This document shows, in pieces, positions 42,218-51,663 of a DNA stretch of 54,953 nt. How positions within the stretch are numbered: the stretch's first letter is position 1; the number at the start of each line of letters is the position of its first letter. Under the pieces are notes generated by a model, which worked only from the letters and a program-made list of their open reading frames with translations, searched no databases and was not told the origin of the DNA. Position numbers and translations under genes: made by a program. The stretch is from Mycobacterium sp. (GTDB taxonomy: Bacteria; Actinomycetota; Actinomycetes; Mycobacteriales; Mycobacteriaceae), in contig JAOPWC010000018.1 in assembly GCA_025965895.1 (NCBI GenBank), positions 1 through 54,953 on the forward strand, read 5' to 3'.

Positions 42218-43381
42218 GTGACTTACCAGAGCGGTCGTCATTTCCTCCAGATCCCCGGCCCCACGAATGTGCCCGACCGAGTTCTTCGGGCGATCTCCGC
42301 GCCGACAATCGACCATCGCGGGCCGGCGTTCCAGGCCCTCGCGCGTGAGGTTCTCGAGCTGCTCGGCCCGGTATTCCGCACGATCGGGCCGGTGGTGATC
42401 TTCCCTGCCTCGGGGACAGGAGCCTGGGAGGCCGCTCTGGTCAACACACTGAGCCCCGGCGATACCGTATTGGCTTTCGAGACCGGGCATTTCGCCACGC
42501 TGTGGCGGGAGATGGCCGAGAAACTCGGCCTCGTCGTCGACTTCGTTCCCGGCGACTGGCACCACGGGGTGGACCCCGGTGCCGTTGCGGAGAAACTGGC
42601 AGCCGACACCGCCGGGGCCATCAACGCCGTGTGTGTGGTGCACAACGAGACCTCCACCGCGGTGACCAGTCGGATCGGTGAAGTCCGCAAAGCCATCGAC
42701 AGCGTCGGCCATTGTGCGTTGCTGCTGGTCGACACGATCTCCTCGCTTGGCTGTATCGACTATCGCCACGACGACTGGGGCGTCGACGTGACGGTTGCGG
42801 GATCTCAAAAGGGACTGATGCTGCCCCCGGGAATGAGCTTCAACGCGATCAGCGAAAAGGCGCTCGACGCCTCGATCAGCGCGCGCCTACCCAAGTCGTA
42901 CTGGGATTGGCAACCGATTCTGGCGGCCAACCGCGACGGCTTCTTTCCCTACACCCCACCCACCAACCTGCTCTATGGGCTGCGGGAAGCGCTGACCATG
43001 CTTTACGAGGAGGGCCTGCCTCAGGTGTTCGCCCGGCATGCGCTGCACGCGGCGGCCACCAGGGCGGCGGTGCGCGCATGGGGACTGGACCTGGTCTGCC
43101 AAGACGACCGCGAGTACTCCGCATCGCTGACCGCGGTGCTGCTGCGCGATGGACACGACGCCGACAAACTCCGAGAGATCATCTTGGACCGCTTCGACAT
43201 GTCCCTCGGCGCCGGCCTGGGCAAGTTCGCCGGCAAGGTATTCCGCATCGGCCACCTGGGTCATTTCAACGACCTCACCCTTGCGGGAACCCTCGCCGGC
43301 GTGCAGATGGGGCTGCAACTCGCCGACGTCGCCATCCATCCCAGCGGCCTCGACGTCGCGCTGGAACTCCTGCGCGCATGA
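42218..43381 (+). CDS. Class V aminotransferase, serine-glyoxylate type
   Basis: A 387-residue PLP enzyme from GTG 42218 with AAGGA upstream. FLQIPGPTNVPDRVLRAIS, IFPASGTGAWEAALVNTLSP, VVHNETSTAVTSRIGEVRKA, VDTISSLGCIDYR and the PLP-binding Lys198 in VAGSQKGLMLPPG match serine-glyoxylate/alanine-glyoxylate aminotransferases. It would transaminate glyoxylate to glycine using serine or alanine. Glyoxylate is a close metabolic neighbour of oxalate, whose degradation genes lie 7 kb further on. Its stop overlaps the ATG of the next gene (ATGA). Confidence 0.9.
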   Translation: MTYQSGRHFLQIPGPTNVPDRVLRAISAPTIDHRGPAFQALAREVLELLGPVFRTIGPVVIFPASGTGAWEAALVNTLSPGDTVLAFETGHFATLWREMAEKLGLVVDFVPGDWHHGVDPGAVAEKLAADTAGAINAVCVVHNETSTAVTSRIGEVRKAIDSVGHCALLLVDTISSLGCIDYRHDDWGVDVTVAGSQKGLMLPPGMSFNAISEKALDASISARLPKSYWDWQPILAANRDGFFPYTPPTNLLYGLREALTMLYEEGLPQVFARHALHAAATRAAVRAWGLDLVCQDDREYSASLTAVLLRDGHDADKLREIILDRFDMSLGAGLGKFAGKVFRIGHLGHFNDLTLAGTLAGVQMGLQLADVAIHPSGLDVALELLRA

Positions 43382-43842
43382 CCACCGACCACCTGGATTA
43401 CATCGACGGGAAGATGTCCATTACAGCAGATGCCGGGCAGGACAACTGGGCGCCACAATTCAGGTCACGGAGTTTTGTCGCGAAGCTGAAAAGGCCTGGG
43501 GCTCAAATGCTGGTCGCCGGGGCGTTGGGTGCGAGCGTGATTACCTTCGGCGCGGGTGCGGCACAGGCAGCCGCTGGCGCTCCCTCACCGGCTCCGCATC
43601 CTGGGCTCGCTCATAGTTCCGGCTCAGCGTCGCGCCAGGGCTCAGGTCCATGGCCTCAGGATGTCTTCGGGCCTTACATTCCGTCGCCGTGGCCGACGAC
43701 CGGCTCCGCAAGCGAGGGCCAAAACGGCTCGGGTGACGCCACCTGGCCTCCGACAGGTGCTTCCTGGCCGCCTGGAGGCAATGCAAGCAACTCGACTGCC
43801 CACAAGCCGATAGTGATGCCCCTCGGTCAGCCGGCTCCGTAG
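43378..43842 (+). CDS. Exported Pro/Ser-rich small protein 1
   Basis: A 154-residue protein whose ATG overlaps the aminotransferase stop by 4 bp. After a 40-residue polar leader there is a hydrophobic span (MLVAGALGASVITFGAGAAQ) ending in an AQAAAGA signal-peptidase-like site. The mature part of about 80 residues is low-complexity, rich in Pro, Ser, Gly and Trp (SPWPTTGSAS, WPPTGASWPPGG). Long leader plus signal sequence is common in mycobacterial exported proteins. No function recognised; a second small exported protein of similar design lies beyond the adjacent kinase. Confidence 0.7.
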   Translation: MTTDHLDYIDGKMSITADAGQDNWAPQFRSRSFVAKLKRPGAQMLVAGALGASVITFGAGAAQAAAGAPSPAPHPGLAHSSGSASRQGSGPWPQDVFGPYIPSPWPTTGSASEGQNGSGDATWPPTGASWPPGGNASNSTAHKPIVMPLGQPAP

Positions 43843-44002
43843 CTGGCAGCCTGGCACCGAGCGGGAAGCGATCGGCGAGCTCCTTCGAGCCGTCGAAGCG
43901 CTGATCACGCCGGTGATCGGCGCTATGCTCATTGCAATCAATCGAGGAGTGATGTATTGGGTTCGCGGTTGCGGGCACTGACTACCGGGGTCGACGTCAT
44001 CG

Positions 44003-45619
44003 ATGGCCGAATCCGATCCGCTGGCAACCCGGTCTGACCTCAGCCCGGTGATCGCCGCGGAGCTGGCCGCGGCCGGGTTTGACAATGCGCAAGAAATTGG
44101 ACGGGGTGGTTTCGGCACGGTCTACCGCTGCCGACAGCGCTCACTCGACCGCACCGTAGCGATCAAGGTGCTCGCCACCGACCTCGACCCGGACAATCTC
44201 CAACGGTTTCTGCGGGAGCAGCGCGCAATGGGCAAACTCTCCGGACATCCGAACATCGTCAACATCTTTCAGGTTGGTGTCACAAAATCGGGCCGGCCCT
44301 ACATCGTGATGCAGTACCACCCCCGCAACTCCCTCGACACACATATTCATGATGGCGGCCCGCTCACCTGGGAGGAAACGCTGCGCATCGGAGTCAAGAT
44401 GGCCGGCGCTCTGGAGACAGCCCACCGGCTGGGAACGCTGCATCGCGATGTGAAACCCGCGAACATCCTGCTCACCGAATACGGTGAGCCGCAGTTGACC
44501 GACTTCGGCATCGCACGGATCGCAGGCGGTTTCGAGACCCGTACGGGTGCCGTCACGGGATCGCCCGCGTTCACCGCACCCGAGGTGCTGCAGGGCCGCA
44601 CCCCGACCCCGGCCTCGGATGTCTACAGCCTCGGCGCCACGATGTTCTGCGCATTAACTGGCCATGCCGCCTTCGAACGCCGCAGCGGCGAGCAGGTCGT
44701 GGCCCAGTTCCTGCGGGTTACAAGAGCTCCTGTCCCTGAGCTGAATGAGATTGACATCCCGAAGGACGTCCGCGCTGTCATCGGACGGGCGATGGCGCAA
44801 AGTGTTGACGATCGGCCCTCGACTGCGGCCGAGCTGGGCGAGGAACTGCGACAGACGCAGCGCCGCAACGGGCTGACTGTCGACAACATGGCCGTGTCCT
44901 CCGCCAGCGCCGCGGAGGATCCGGGTGAGTACGGTCCGGAGCCGACGCAGGACATCAGCTGGATGGCGGCTCCGGTGCGGGTGGTGGTGGCCGAGGATGA
45001 TGTCCTGCTGCGTGAGGGTTTGGCCAGTCTGTTGGACCGCTCGGGTTTTGAGGTTGTGGGCCAGGCCGGCGATGGGGTTCAACTCCTCGCGCTGGTCCGC
45101 GACACCACTCCTGAGCTGGTCGTCACCGACATCCGGATGCCGCCGACCAACACCACCGAGGGGCTTGACGTGGCCCGGGTAATCCGCGAGGAGCTGCCAA
45201 ACACCGGCATACTGGTCCTGTCGGCGCACGTCGACGTCGAGCATGCGATGGAGCTGCTGGCGAGCGGGCGAAGCATCGGTTATCTGCTCAAGAGCCGGGT
45301 GACTGACGTGGCCGACTTCATCGACTCGCTACAGCGCATCGCCAAAGGCGCTTCGATCGTCGATCCCGCGCTGATCTCGGAGCTGGTATCGGCGCGTCGG
45401 CGCGACGACCCGCTGGGGGCGCTCAGCGAGCGCGAGCGGGAGGTGCTGGCGCTGATGGCCGAGGGACGCTCCAACGCCGGCATCGCCCACCGGCTGTGGG
45501 TCACCGAGGGCACCGTCGAGAAGCACGTCCGCAGCATCCTGACCAAGCTCGATCTCCCCGAGACAGATGACGACCACCGCCGCGTCCTGGCGGCAATAAC
45601 TTTTCTCGAGGCCCGTTGA
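44003..45619 (+). CDS. Ser/Thr protein kinase fused to NarL-type response regulator
   Basis: A 538-residue fusion from ATG 44003. Residues 25-285 are a complete Hanks-type kinase: glycine loop IGRGGFGTVY, Lys55, catalytic loop HRDVKPANILL (Asp149), DFG 167-169 and APE 192-194. A 35-residue linker (about 286-320) joins a full receiver domain (about 325-445) with acidic pocket VVAEDD, phosphoacceptor Asp376 in VVTDIRMPP and Lys430. A LuxR helix-turn-helix follows (about 475-520, LSEREREVLALMAEGRSNAG). No membrane span separates kinase and regulator. An in-frame ATG at 44963 (MAAPVRVVVAEDD) would be a natural start for a free response regulator, so the fusion may have arisen by read-through joining of two genes. 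It could link Ser/Thr phosphorylation directly to DNA binding. Confidence 0.92.
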   Translation: MAESDPLATRSDLSPVIAAELAAAGFDNAQEIGRGGFGTVYRCRQRSLDRTVAIKVLATDLDPDNLQRFLREQRAMGKLSGHPNIVNIFQVGVTKSGRPYIVMQYHPRNSLDTHIHDGGPLTWEETLRIGVKMAGALETAHRLGTLHRDVKPANILLTEYGEPQLTDFGIARIAGGFETRTGAVTGSPAFTAPEVLQGRTPTPASDVYSLGATMFCALTGHAAFERRSGEQVVAQFLRVTRAPVPELNEIDIPKDVRAVIGRAMAQSVDDRPSTAAELGEELRQTQRRNGLTVDNMAVSSASAAEDPGEYGPEPTQDISWMAAPVRVVVAEDDVLLREGLASLLDRSGFEVVGQAGDGVQLLALVRDTTPELVVTDIRMPPTNTTEGLDVARVIREELPNTGILVLSAHVDVEHAMELLASGRSIGYLLKSRVTDVADFIDSLQRIAKGASIVDPALISELVSARRRDDPLGALSEREREVLALMAEGRSNAGIAHRLWVTEGTVEKHVRSILTKLDLPETDDDHRRVLAAITFLEAR

Positions 45620-45791
45620 CCGGTTCAGCGGCGTCATCTGCAGCGAGGGCCGCTGTCACTGCGGCTGATGGGTGTTAGCAGGAAGTTACAAATCCAGCTG
45701 GTGGGTAGCAATGACGGCAGTCAGCAGTGACGACGCGGCCGTACGTGGGGGCGATGATTTAGCACAAGGACGTTACAGAAGGACTGCCGCC

Positions 45792-46121
45792 ATGCGCAAC
45801 AAACTCATTTACATGACACCGCTGCTTGCCGCCGGAGCTGCCGCGGTGACGATCGCGGCGGCACCGGCCGCCATTGCGGCTGCCGCGCCCTCGCCCCGGG
45901 CCGGCGTCGACACCTTACCGTTGGCGGGTCCAGATCACGGCGGTGCTTACTGTGGCGATTTCTGCGGCTCCTACAGCCTTTACGGCAATGATCACGGCGT
46001 TACGGCCGTACCGGCATCGCCCTGGGGCCAACCGTCGGAGCCAAAAGTCGCCCGGGTGCCGTCGAGCACGATGACATTGCCGGTCGTCGCTGCCTCCGGC
46101 ATTCCGACAGCCCAACGTTAG
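45792..46121 (+). CDS. Exported small protein 2
   Basis: A 109-residue protein from ATG 45792 behind AGAAGGA. The signal peptide is clear: MRNKLIYMTPLLAAGAAAVT then an Ala-rich run ending before PSPRAGV. The mature 75 residues include a Cys pair in YCGDFCGSYSLYGND and a Pro/Ser-rich finish. It resembles the design of the exported protein at 43378 and flanks the kinase-regulator fusion on the other side. Function unknown. Confidence 0.72.
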   Translation: MRNKLIYMTPLLAAGAAAVTIAAAPAAIAAAAPSPRAGVDTLPLAGPDHGGAYCGDFCGSYSLYGNDHGVTAVPASPWGQPSEPKVARVPSSTMTLPVVAASGIPTAQR

Positions 46122-46184
46122 GGTCTCACTGTCACAGCTTGTGATGTCAAAGTGCTGAACTGTCAACGCGAGGAGATCCCTGGC

Positions 46185-47033
46185 ATGAGCTATGTCCCTG
46201 AAATCGAACTCAACAACGGTGAGCACATCCCGCAGCTCGGTTTCGGCGTGTACCAGATCCCGCCTAACCGAACCGCCGCGGCGGTGAAGGCTGCGCTGGA
46301 TATCGGTTACCGGCACATCGATACTGCCGAAATGTATGGCAATGAAAGGGAAGTGGGTCAGGGCATCCGCGACGCCGGCTCGGGCCGCGGAGACATCTAC
46401 ATTACGAGCAAGCTTAACAACGGCTTTCACAAGCCCGACGACGCGCGACGTGCATTCGACAGGACGTTGAGCGCCCTCGAAACCGACTACGTCGATCTAT
46501 TTCTGATCCACTGGCCTCTGCCCACTCTCTACGGTGGTGACTTTGTCTCGACTTGGGAGGTCCTTGCCGAGTTCGCCTGGGACGGACGCGCCCGCAGCAT
46601 CGGAGTGTCGAATTTTCAGCCCGCACATCTGCATCGGCTGGCAAAGGAAACCGACACGGTGCCGGCGGTCAACCAGGTGGAGGTCCATCCGTACTTCACC
46701 AACGAAAAGGTCCGTGCGTACGACCGGGAGCACAGCATCGCGACCGAGGCGTGGTCGCCGATCGCACAGGGGCAGGTGCTCGACGACCCAGTTGTCGAGC
46801 GGATCGCCGATGCCGTCGGTAAGTCACCCGCGCAGGTTGTGCTGCGCTGGCACATTCAACGCGGCGATATCGTCTTCCCTAAATCGGTTTCGCCCGAACG
46901 GATGAAGGCCAACTTCGCGTTGTTCGACTTTGAACTGAACGGCTCGGACGTGGAGGCCATGTCGGCCCTTGACCGCGGCGAGAGCGGGCGAACAGGCCCC
47001 AATCCGGACGAATTCGACTACATACCTGGCTAG
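46185..47033 (+). CDS. Aldo/keto reductase (AKR5-like)
   Basis: A 282-residue NADPH TIM-barrel reductase from ATG 46185 after GAGGAG. Catalytic tetrad positions are visible: Asp and Tyr in DTAEMYGNE, Lys in ITSKLNNG, His in LIHWPLP. GVSNFQPAHLHRL and FPKSVSPERMKANFALFDFE complete the cofactor site. The layout matches 2,5-diketo-D-gluconate/methylglyoxal reductases. Physiological substrate unknown; reduction of a reactive aldehyde such as glyoxylate or methylglyoxal is possible. Confidence 0.9.
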   Translation: MSYVPEIELNNGEHIPQLGFGVYQIPPNRTAAAVKAALDIGYRHIDTAEMYGNEREVGQGIRDAGSGRGDIYITSKLNNGFHKPDDARRAFDRTLSALETDYVDLFLIHWPLPTLYGGDFVSTWEVLAEFAWDGRARSIGVSNFQPAHLHRLAKETDTVPAVNQVEVHPYFTNEKVRAYDREHSIATEAWSPIAQGQVLDDPVVERIADAVGKSPAQVVLRWHIQRGDIVFPKSVSPERMKANFALFDFELNGSDVEAMSALDRGESGRTGPNPDEFDYIPG

Positions 47034-47085
47034 CTGATCGGTGGTGAGAAGACCGCCGAGCACGTCCGCATCGCTTGTCAGCGTG

Positions 47086-48456
47086 TCAGATCGTGTCGAG
47101 CTGCTGCTTTTGGATACGAGGCCCAAGTATGCGCACGGCCACTGCCATCGCTATCAGCAGCAGGGCGCAGCACGCGTACAAGCCGGTAGGACCAGCGGCC
47201 GCCAGCAGTGGTAGCGCCGCCAGAGGCAACAACGCACTTACGAAGCGGGATGCGGCGTACGGCAGGCCGATAGCGCTGCTGCGATTGGCGGTGTGGAACA
47301 GCTCGGCCTGGTAGGTGTGGATGATGTTCGACTGGATGACGGTGCTGATCGTCGTTGCGATACCAAAGGCAATGATGAGCGTCGGCGTCCCAGCAAGCCC
47401 GAACGAAACGCCGAAGACGGCAGCTGCAATCGTGGACGCGATAAGCATCGCGCGCCGTTCGACACGCTCGGTCAGGAACACCGAAACGAGCGACCCCAAC
47501 GGATACCCAAGCGCGCTCAGCGCCGCGTAGGTCAGCGAGTGCGTTAAGTCGAAACCCTTGGCCAGCACAACGATCGGCACGATCGATGCGAACCCGTAGA
47601 AGCCGACTGGTTGCAGGGTCCACATCAGCCACATCAGTAGCCTTCGCGACCGGTACTCCTGAGACGACGGCGGCCGCGCCGTGGATAAGGTCGCCGGTGC
47701 GTGCTCTTCGGCATGAGGTTCAGCATTTTCGCCGGTTTGCCCGTAGACCTTGTGCTCTATCGTGGTGAGCACGGCATCAGCCTCGTTGAAATCGCCGGTC
47801 GCGGCAAGCCACCGCGGTGATTCGGGCAGTCGGCGCCGCACCAGCCAGACGACCAGCCCGCCGCATGCAGCAAGTGCGAGCAACCAACGCCACCCGGCCA
47901 TGCCGAGAATCGGATACTTCGCCGCACTCGCCAGTCCTGCGGCGACCGGAAACGCAAGCATGCCGAGCGTGTAGCTCCACGCGATGTAGCGTGCTCGGTG
48001 CGCCGAGGGCAGCAGTTCGGACAGGTAGGTGTCCACCAACGTCAGTTCGGCGCCGAGACCCACTCCGGAGAGCAGGCGCAGGATCAAGAAGACAGCGAGG
48101 TTGGGGGCGAACGCGGTGGCCACAGACAGCCCGGCGTACACCAACAGGTTGATCTGAAACAGGGGGCGCCTGCCTAATCGGTCGGCATACCGCGCCAGCA
48201 GTAGCGATCCGACCATCTCTCCGGCGAACAACGATCCGATGATCAACGCCCTGCCGACCGTGGTCACCGACCACTCGGCGCCCAGCAGCACGCCGAGGGA
48301 GCTGCTGAGCGCCACCTCAAAGAAGTTGAAAAACGATCCCAAACCGATCATCGCGGTTATCGCGCGATGCCAGCGCGATATCGGCAATCGATCGAGCCGG
48401 TCGGCGATCGTGATCAGGGCCGGGTCCCCCACGGGAGCCGACGCGCCATTACCCAT
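47086..48456 (-). CDS. MFS transporter (sugar/acid-porter type)
   Basis: A 456-residue twelve-helix major-facilitator protein; ATG 48456 is taken, with GTG 48462 two codons earlier as an alternative. The loop 2-3 motif is ARYADRLGRRPLFQ, the helix 4-5 GxGLGAELTLVDTYLSELLP motif and RRLPESPRWLAATG are those of the sugar/aromatic-acid/metabolite porter family. A long hydrophilic central loop (about residues 210-250) contains GENAEPHAEEHAPA. It faces the aldo/keto reductase and is divergent from the DUF1275/oxalate genes, making it a candidate importer for oxalate or a precursor; that link is positional only. Confidence 0.88.
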   Translation of the reverse strand: MGNGASAPVGDPALITIADRLDRLPISRWHRAITAMIGLGSFFNFFEVALSSSLGVLLGAEWSVTTVGRALIIGSLFAGEMVGSLLLARYADRLGRRPLFQINLLVYAGLSVATAFAPNLAVFLILRLLSGVGLGAELTLVDTYLSELLPSAHRARYIAWSYTLGMLAFPVAAGLASAAKYPILGMAGWRWLLALAACGGLVVWLVRRRLPESPRWLAATGDFNEADAVLTTIEHKVYGQTGENAEPHAEEHAPATLSTARPPSSQEYRSRRLLMWLMWTLQPVGFYGFASIVPIVVLAKGFDLTHSLTYAALSALGYPLGSLVSVFLTERVERRAMLIASTIAAAVFGVSFGLAGTPTLIIAFGIATTISTVIQSNIIHTYQAELFHTANRSSAIGLPYAASRFVSALLPLAALPLLAAAGPTGLYACCALLLIAMAVAVRILGPRIQKQQLDTI

Positions 48457-48913
48457 TGACACAGGATTGCGCTACAACACGCAAATGTCGTCACCGCTGA
48501 CGCCTATCGGCGCTGCTGGGCAGCCCCGGCAGTGCACTCCGGCTAGCAGCAATCAACAGTGCCGGCCGAACAGCACCCGAGGATCGGCATGTCACTGGGA
48601 AATGAAAGCCGCCACGGCTATTCGGCTAGCCGAGCTGGCTACTCGCTCGACCATGACGCTGGGGAGCGCTGTAGTTCTTTGTCACCCGGCCATATCGCCC
48701 GTGCCGCTGCCATGTCGCCAGCGTGCCGAGCCCGCGGGCTTCGTACCTACTGGCAGGTAACGACAAATGGGCGTCAGCATTGACGACATAAACCTCGCCG
48801 TACAGAGATTCTGTTTGCATGGCACTCGTAAGCCAGGTCGCACGCGCCGCCTCCGGCCATCTGCAGAATCGACTGCAAAACAGCAATTGTGGCACTCAGT
48901 CGTGACGAAAACC
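48457..48913. promoter_or_regulatory. Divergent intergenic region, MFS transporter / DUF1275 gene
   Basis: About 450 bases without recognisable coding. It should contain the promoters of both divergent genes. The frame of the DUF1275 gene remains open upstream to 48767, but that extension has no family resemblance. Confidence 0.4.
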
Positions 48914-49708
48914 ATGAGGAATTCCCGCAAGATCGCGCCTTCCGCCTCCGCGTCGGAGCCCATCCGGGCGGCTGCGGGCCGGCCCGACGTGCCCCTCCGG
49001 GGCGAATACCGGGCGAGGATGGGCAGGCTGCGATTTACGACAAGCGGGCAGAATGTGCGCGACTTGTTTCTCGTGGCGTTGACAATTGCATCGGGGGCAG
49101 TCGACGCGATCAGCTATTTCGGGCTGGGAAAGACGTTCTCCGCGTTCATGACCGGGAACATCGTGTTCTTGGGATTCGGAATCGCGAAGCTCAAGGGACC
49201 CGCTTTGCTTCCAGTGATTTGCGCGCTGTCGGCGTTCGCGGTAGGAGCCTACATCGGCCTACGGATTGCGACTCGGCGCTCCGATGAACCCGGTTCGTGG
49301 CCCGGCAGAATGTCGGCATTGTTGATTTTGGTCGCGATCTCCGAGGCGGGATTCCTCGCCGTGTGGTCGGCAACAAGTGGACACCCGACGCATCGAATTG
49401 GCGACGTTCTCATCGCCCTGTTCTCGCTTGCCATGGGGATCCAGACCGCGGCGGTCCGATCGCTTGGCGTACAGGGCGTCTTCACGACAGCCGGAACTTT
49501 CACCCTGGTTGCGTTCGCAGGCACCTTGGCCGGCTCCCGCGAGAAGGCCGAAATACCGCGCCTTGTCGGCGTGCTCCTCGGTCTGGTCGCGGGCGCTGTC
49601 GGTGGCGGACTCCTCTTTCTGTACGCGCGGAGCTACGCCCCGGTATTGCCGCTCGCGGTCACCATCCTGGTGCTCGCGGCCGGCCGAACTGTGCAGCGGT
49701 CGACGTGA
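48914..49708 (+). CDS. DUF1275 (YoaK-like) membrane protein
   Basis: About 264 residues from ATG 48914; ATG 49019 is an alternative start and neither has a strong ribosome site. The DUF1275 hallmark follows the leader: GAVDAISYFGLGKTFSAFMT then GNIVFLGFG. Six hydrophobic segments are visible, with AMGIQTAAVRSLGVQGVFTT and GTFTLVAFAG as the second conserved repeat. Family function is unknown; members are small inner-membrane proteins. Same strand as and 190 bp upstream of the oxalyl-CoA decarboxylase gene. Confidence 0.85.
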   Translation: MRNSRKIAPSASASEPIRAAAGRPDVPLRGEYRARMGRLRFTTSGQNVRDLFLVALTIASGAVDAISYFGLGKTFSAFMTGNIVFLGFGIAKLKGPALLPVICALSAFAVGAYIGLRIATRRSDEPGSWPGRMSALLILVAISEAGFLAVWSATSGHPTHRIGDVLIALFSLAMGIQTAAVRSLGVQGVFTTAGTFTLVAFAGTLAGSREKAEIPRLVGVLLGLVAGAVGGGLLFLYARSYAPVLPLAVTILVLAAGRTVQRST

Positions 49709-49898
49709 CGATGACTGCCCATCCTGCTACGACCCATCCTCCCACGACCCATCCTCCTACGACCAAGGGCACCCGGCCCGTATCGATAACCTTCGGCTAT
49801 CAAGTGGTCTGCAACCCGTCTTGGACGGGACCGTCCCGACCACGCAATGTCGAAGGTGGAGGCGCACAGCCACAACCGCACCGAGAGGACCAACAGTA

Positions 49899-51629
49899 AT
49901 GACCACCGCTTCCACATTGGACAATGCAGCTGACGCCAGCACCACGGCAGAGCTTACCGACGGATACCACCTGGTCGTCGACGCTTTGAAGCTCAACGAC
50001 GTCAAGACGATCTACGGTGTGGTAGGCATCCCGATCACCGACCTGGCGCGCGTCGCTCAGGCATCGGGCATCCGCTACATCGGGTTTCGTCATGAAAGCG
50101 ATGCCGGGCATGCCGCCGGGGCAGCCGGCTTTTTGACGAAGAAGCCAGGCGTGTGTCTGACCGTCTCGGCGCCCGGCTTCCTGAACGGGCTCGTCGCGCT
50201 GGCCAACGCCACCACGAACTGCTTCCCGATGGTGCAAATCTCGGGGTCAAGCGAGCGGCACATCGTCGACCTGAAACAAGGCGACTACGAGGAGCTGGAC
50301 CAACTGGCGGCTGCCAAACCGTTCGCCAAGGCCGCCTATCGCGTGGACCGCGTAGAAGACATCGGCCGCGGTATCGCCCGCGCCATGCGCACTGCGATCT
50401 CGGGGCGTCCGGGCGGTGTCTACCTTGACATTCCTGCTGCGGTGCTCGGCGAGGTCATCGACGCGGCAGCGGGCGCCGCATCGTTGTGGCAGATTGTCGA
50501 TCCGGCGCCGCGACAGTTGCCAGCACCCGAGGCGGTCGACCAGGCGATCGGGTTGCTCGCCAGCGCGCAGCGGCCGCTGGTGGTGTTGGGCAAGGGAGCC
50601 GCATACGCCCAGGCGGACAACCAGATTCGCGCGTTCATCGAAGCGACCGGCCTGCCGTTTTTGCCGATGTCGATGGCCAAGGGCCTGCTGCCCGACTACC
50701 ACCCGCAGTCGGCGGCCGCCGCCCGGTCGCTGGCGCTGCGCCGCGCGGATGTCGTGCTGCTGGTAGGCGCCCGGCTGAACTGGCTACTGGGCCACGGTGA
50801 GGCGCCGCAGTGGAACCCCGACGCGAAATTCATCCAGGTCGACATCGAGCCCACCGAGCTGGACAGCAATCAGCCCATCGCCGCCCCCCTCGTCGGCGAC
50901 ATCGGCTCGGTGATGACCGCGCTCATTGAGCGCACCGCGCCCGGACAAATCGCCGCCGGTGAGCCGTGGCGCCACGAGCTTGCCGAACGCTCGGCGCAAA
51001 ACGTCGCCAAGATGTCGGCGCGGCTGGCGGCCGATCCGCACCCGATGGGGTTCTACGGGGCGCTGCGGGCGGTGCGCGATGTGCTGCACGAGCACCCGCA
51101 GGCTTATGTCGTCAACGAGGGCGCCAACGCACTGGACTTCGCGCGCAATGTGATCGACATGTCGGTGCCGCGGCATCGCCTCGACAGCGGCACCTGGGGA
51201 GTGATGGGCATCGGGATGGGCTATGCGATCGCCGCTGCCGTCGAAAGCGGCGCGCCTGTCGTGGCTATCGAAGGCGACAGCGCCTTCGGGTTCAGCGGCA
51301 TGGAGCTGGAAACCATCTGCCGCTACAAGCTGCCGATCGTGGTGGTCATCCTCAACAACGGCGGCGTCTACAAGGGCGACGGGCTCAACACCGTCTCCGC
51401 CGACCCCTCGCCGACCACTCTGATGCCGCGCGCCCAACACAGTCGACTGATTGAGGCGTTCGGCGGCAAGGGATACCAAGTCACCACGCCTGCGCAGCTT
51501 TCCATCGCGCTGACCGGCGCGTTGATGTCAGGTGGTCCGGCTCTCATCGATTGCGTCATCGACCCCACCGACGGGACCGAGAGCGGCCATCTCACCCATC
51601 TGAACCCGACCGGTATTGAGCAGAAGTAA
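49899..51629 (+). CDS. oxc: Oxalyl-CoA decarboxylase
   Basis: A 576-residue ThDP enzyme from ATG 49899 after GAGAGGA. The N-terminal Pyr domain has [20 protein letters not shown] and the activating-Glu region [20 protein letters not shown]. The diphosphate-binding motif is [17 protein letters not shown], followed by [10 protein letters not shown], which is specific to oxalyl-CoA decarboxylases. It converts oxalyl-CoA to formyl-CoA and CO2, and is ADP-activated in characterised homologues. The formyl-CoA transferase gene follows after 34 bp, the canonical pair of bacterial oxalate catabolism. Confidence 0.95.
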   Translation: MTTASTLDNAADASTTAELTDGYHLVVDALKLNDVKTIYGVVGIPITDLARVAQASGIRYIGFRHESDAGHAAGAAGFLTKKPGVCLTVSAPGFLNGLVALANATTNCFPMVQISGSSERHIVDLKQGDYEELDQLAAAKPFAKAAYRVDRVEDIGRGIARAMRTAISGRPGGVYLDIPAAVLGEVIDAAAGAASLWQIVDPAPRQLPAPEAVDQAIGLLASAQRPLVVLGKGAAYAQADNQIRAFIEATGLPFLPMSMAKGLLPDYHPQSAAAARSLALRRADVVLLVGARLNWLLGHGEAPQWNPDAKFIQVDIEPTELDSNQPIAAPLVGDIGSVMTALIERTAPGQIAAGEPWRHELAERSAQNVAKMSARLAADPHPMGFYGALRAVRDVLHEHPQAYVVNEGANALDFARNVIDMSVPRHRLDSGTWGVMGIGMGYAIAAAVESGAPVVAIEGDSAFGFSGMELETICRYKLPIVVVILNNGGVYKGDGLNTVSADPSPTTLMPRAQHSRLIEAFGGKGYQVTTPAQLSIALTGALMSGGPALIDCVIDPTDGTESGHLTHLNPTGIEQK

Positions 51630-51663
51630 CACCAAAGACTTTCCAGAAGAAGGGAACTTCATC

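Noticed and set aside
41408..42808. Leftward 466-codon frame across the decayed stretch and aminotransferase
   Set aside because: Half of it is a shadow of the aminotransferase gene and the rest has no homology.
45626..45655. CAGCGGC/GCCGCTG hairpin after the kinase-regulator gene
   Set aside because: Seven-base stem with a 16-base loop and no T-run; too weak to call a terminator.
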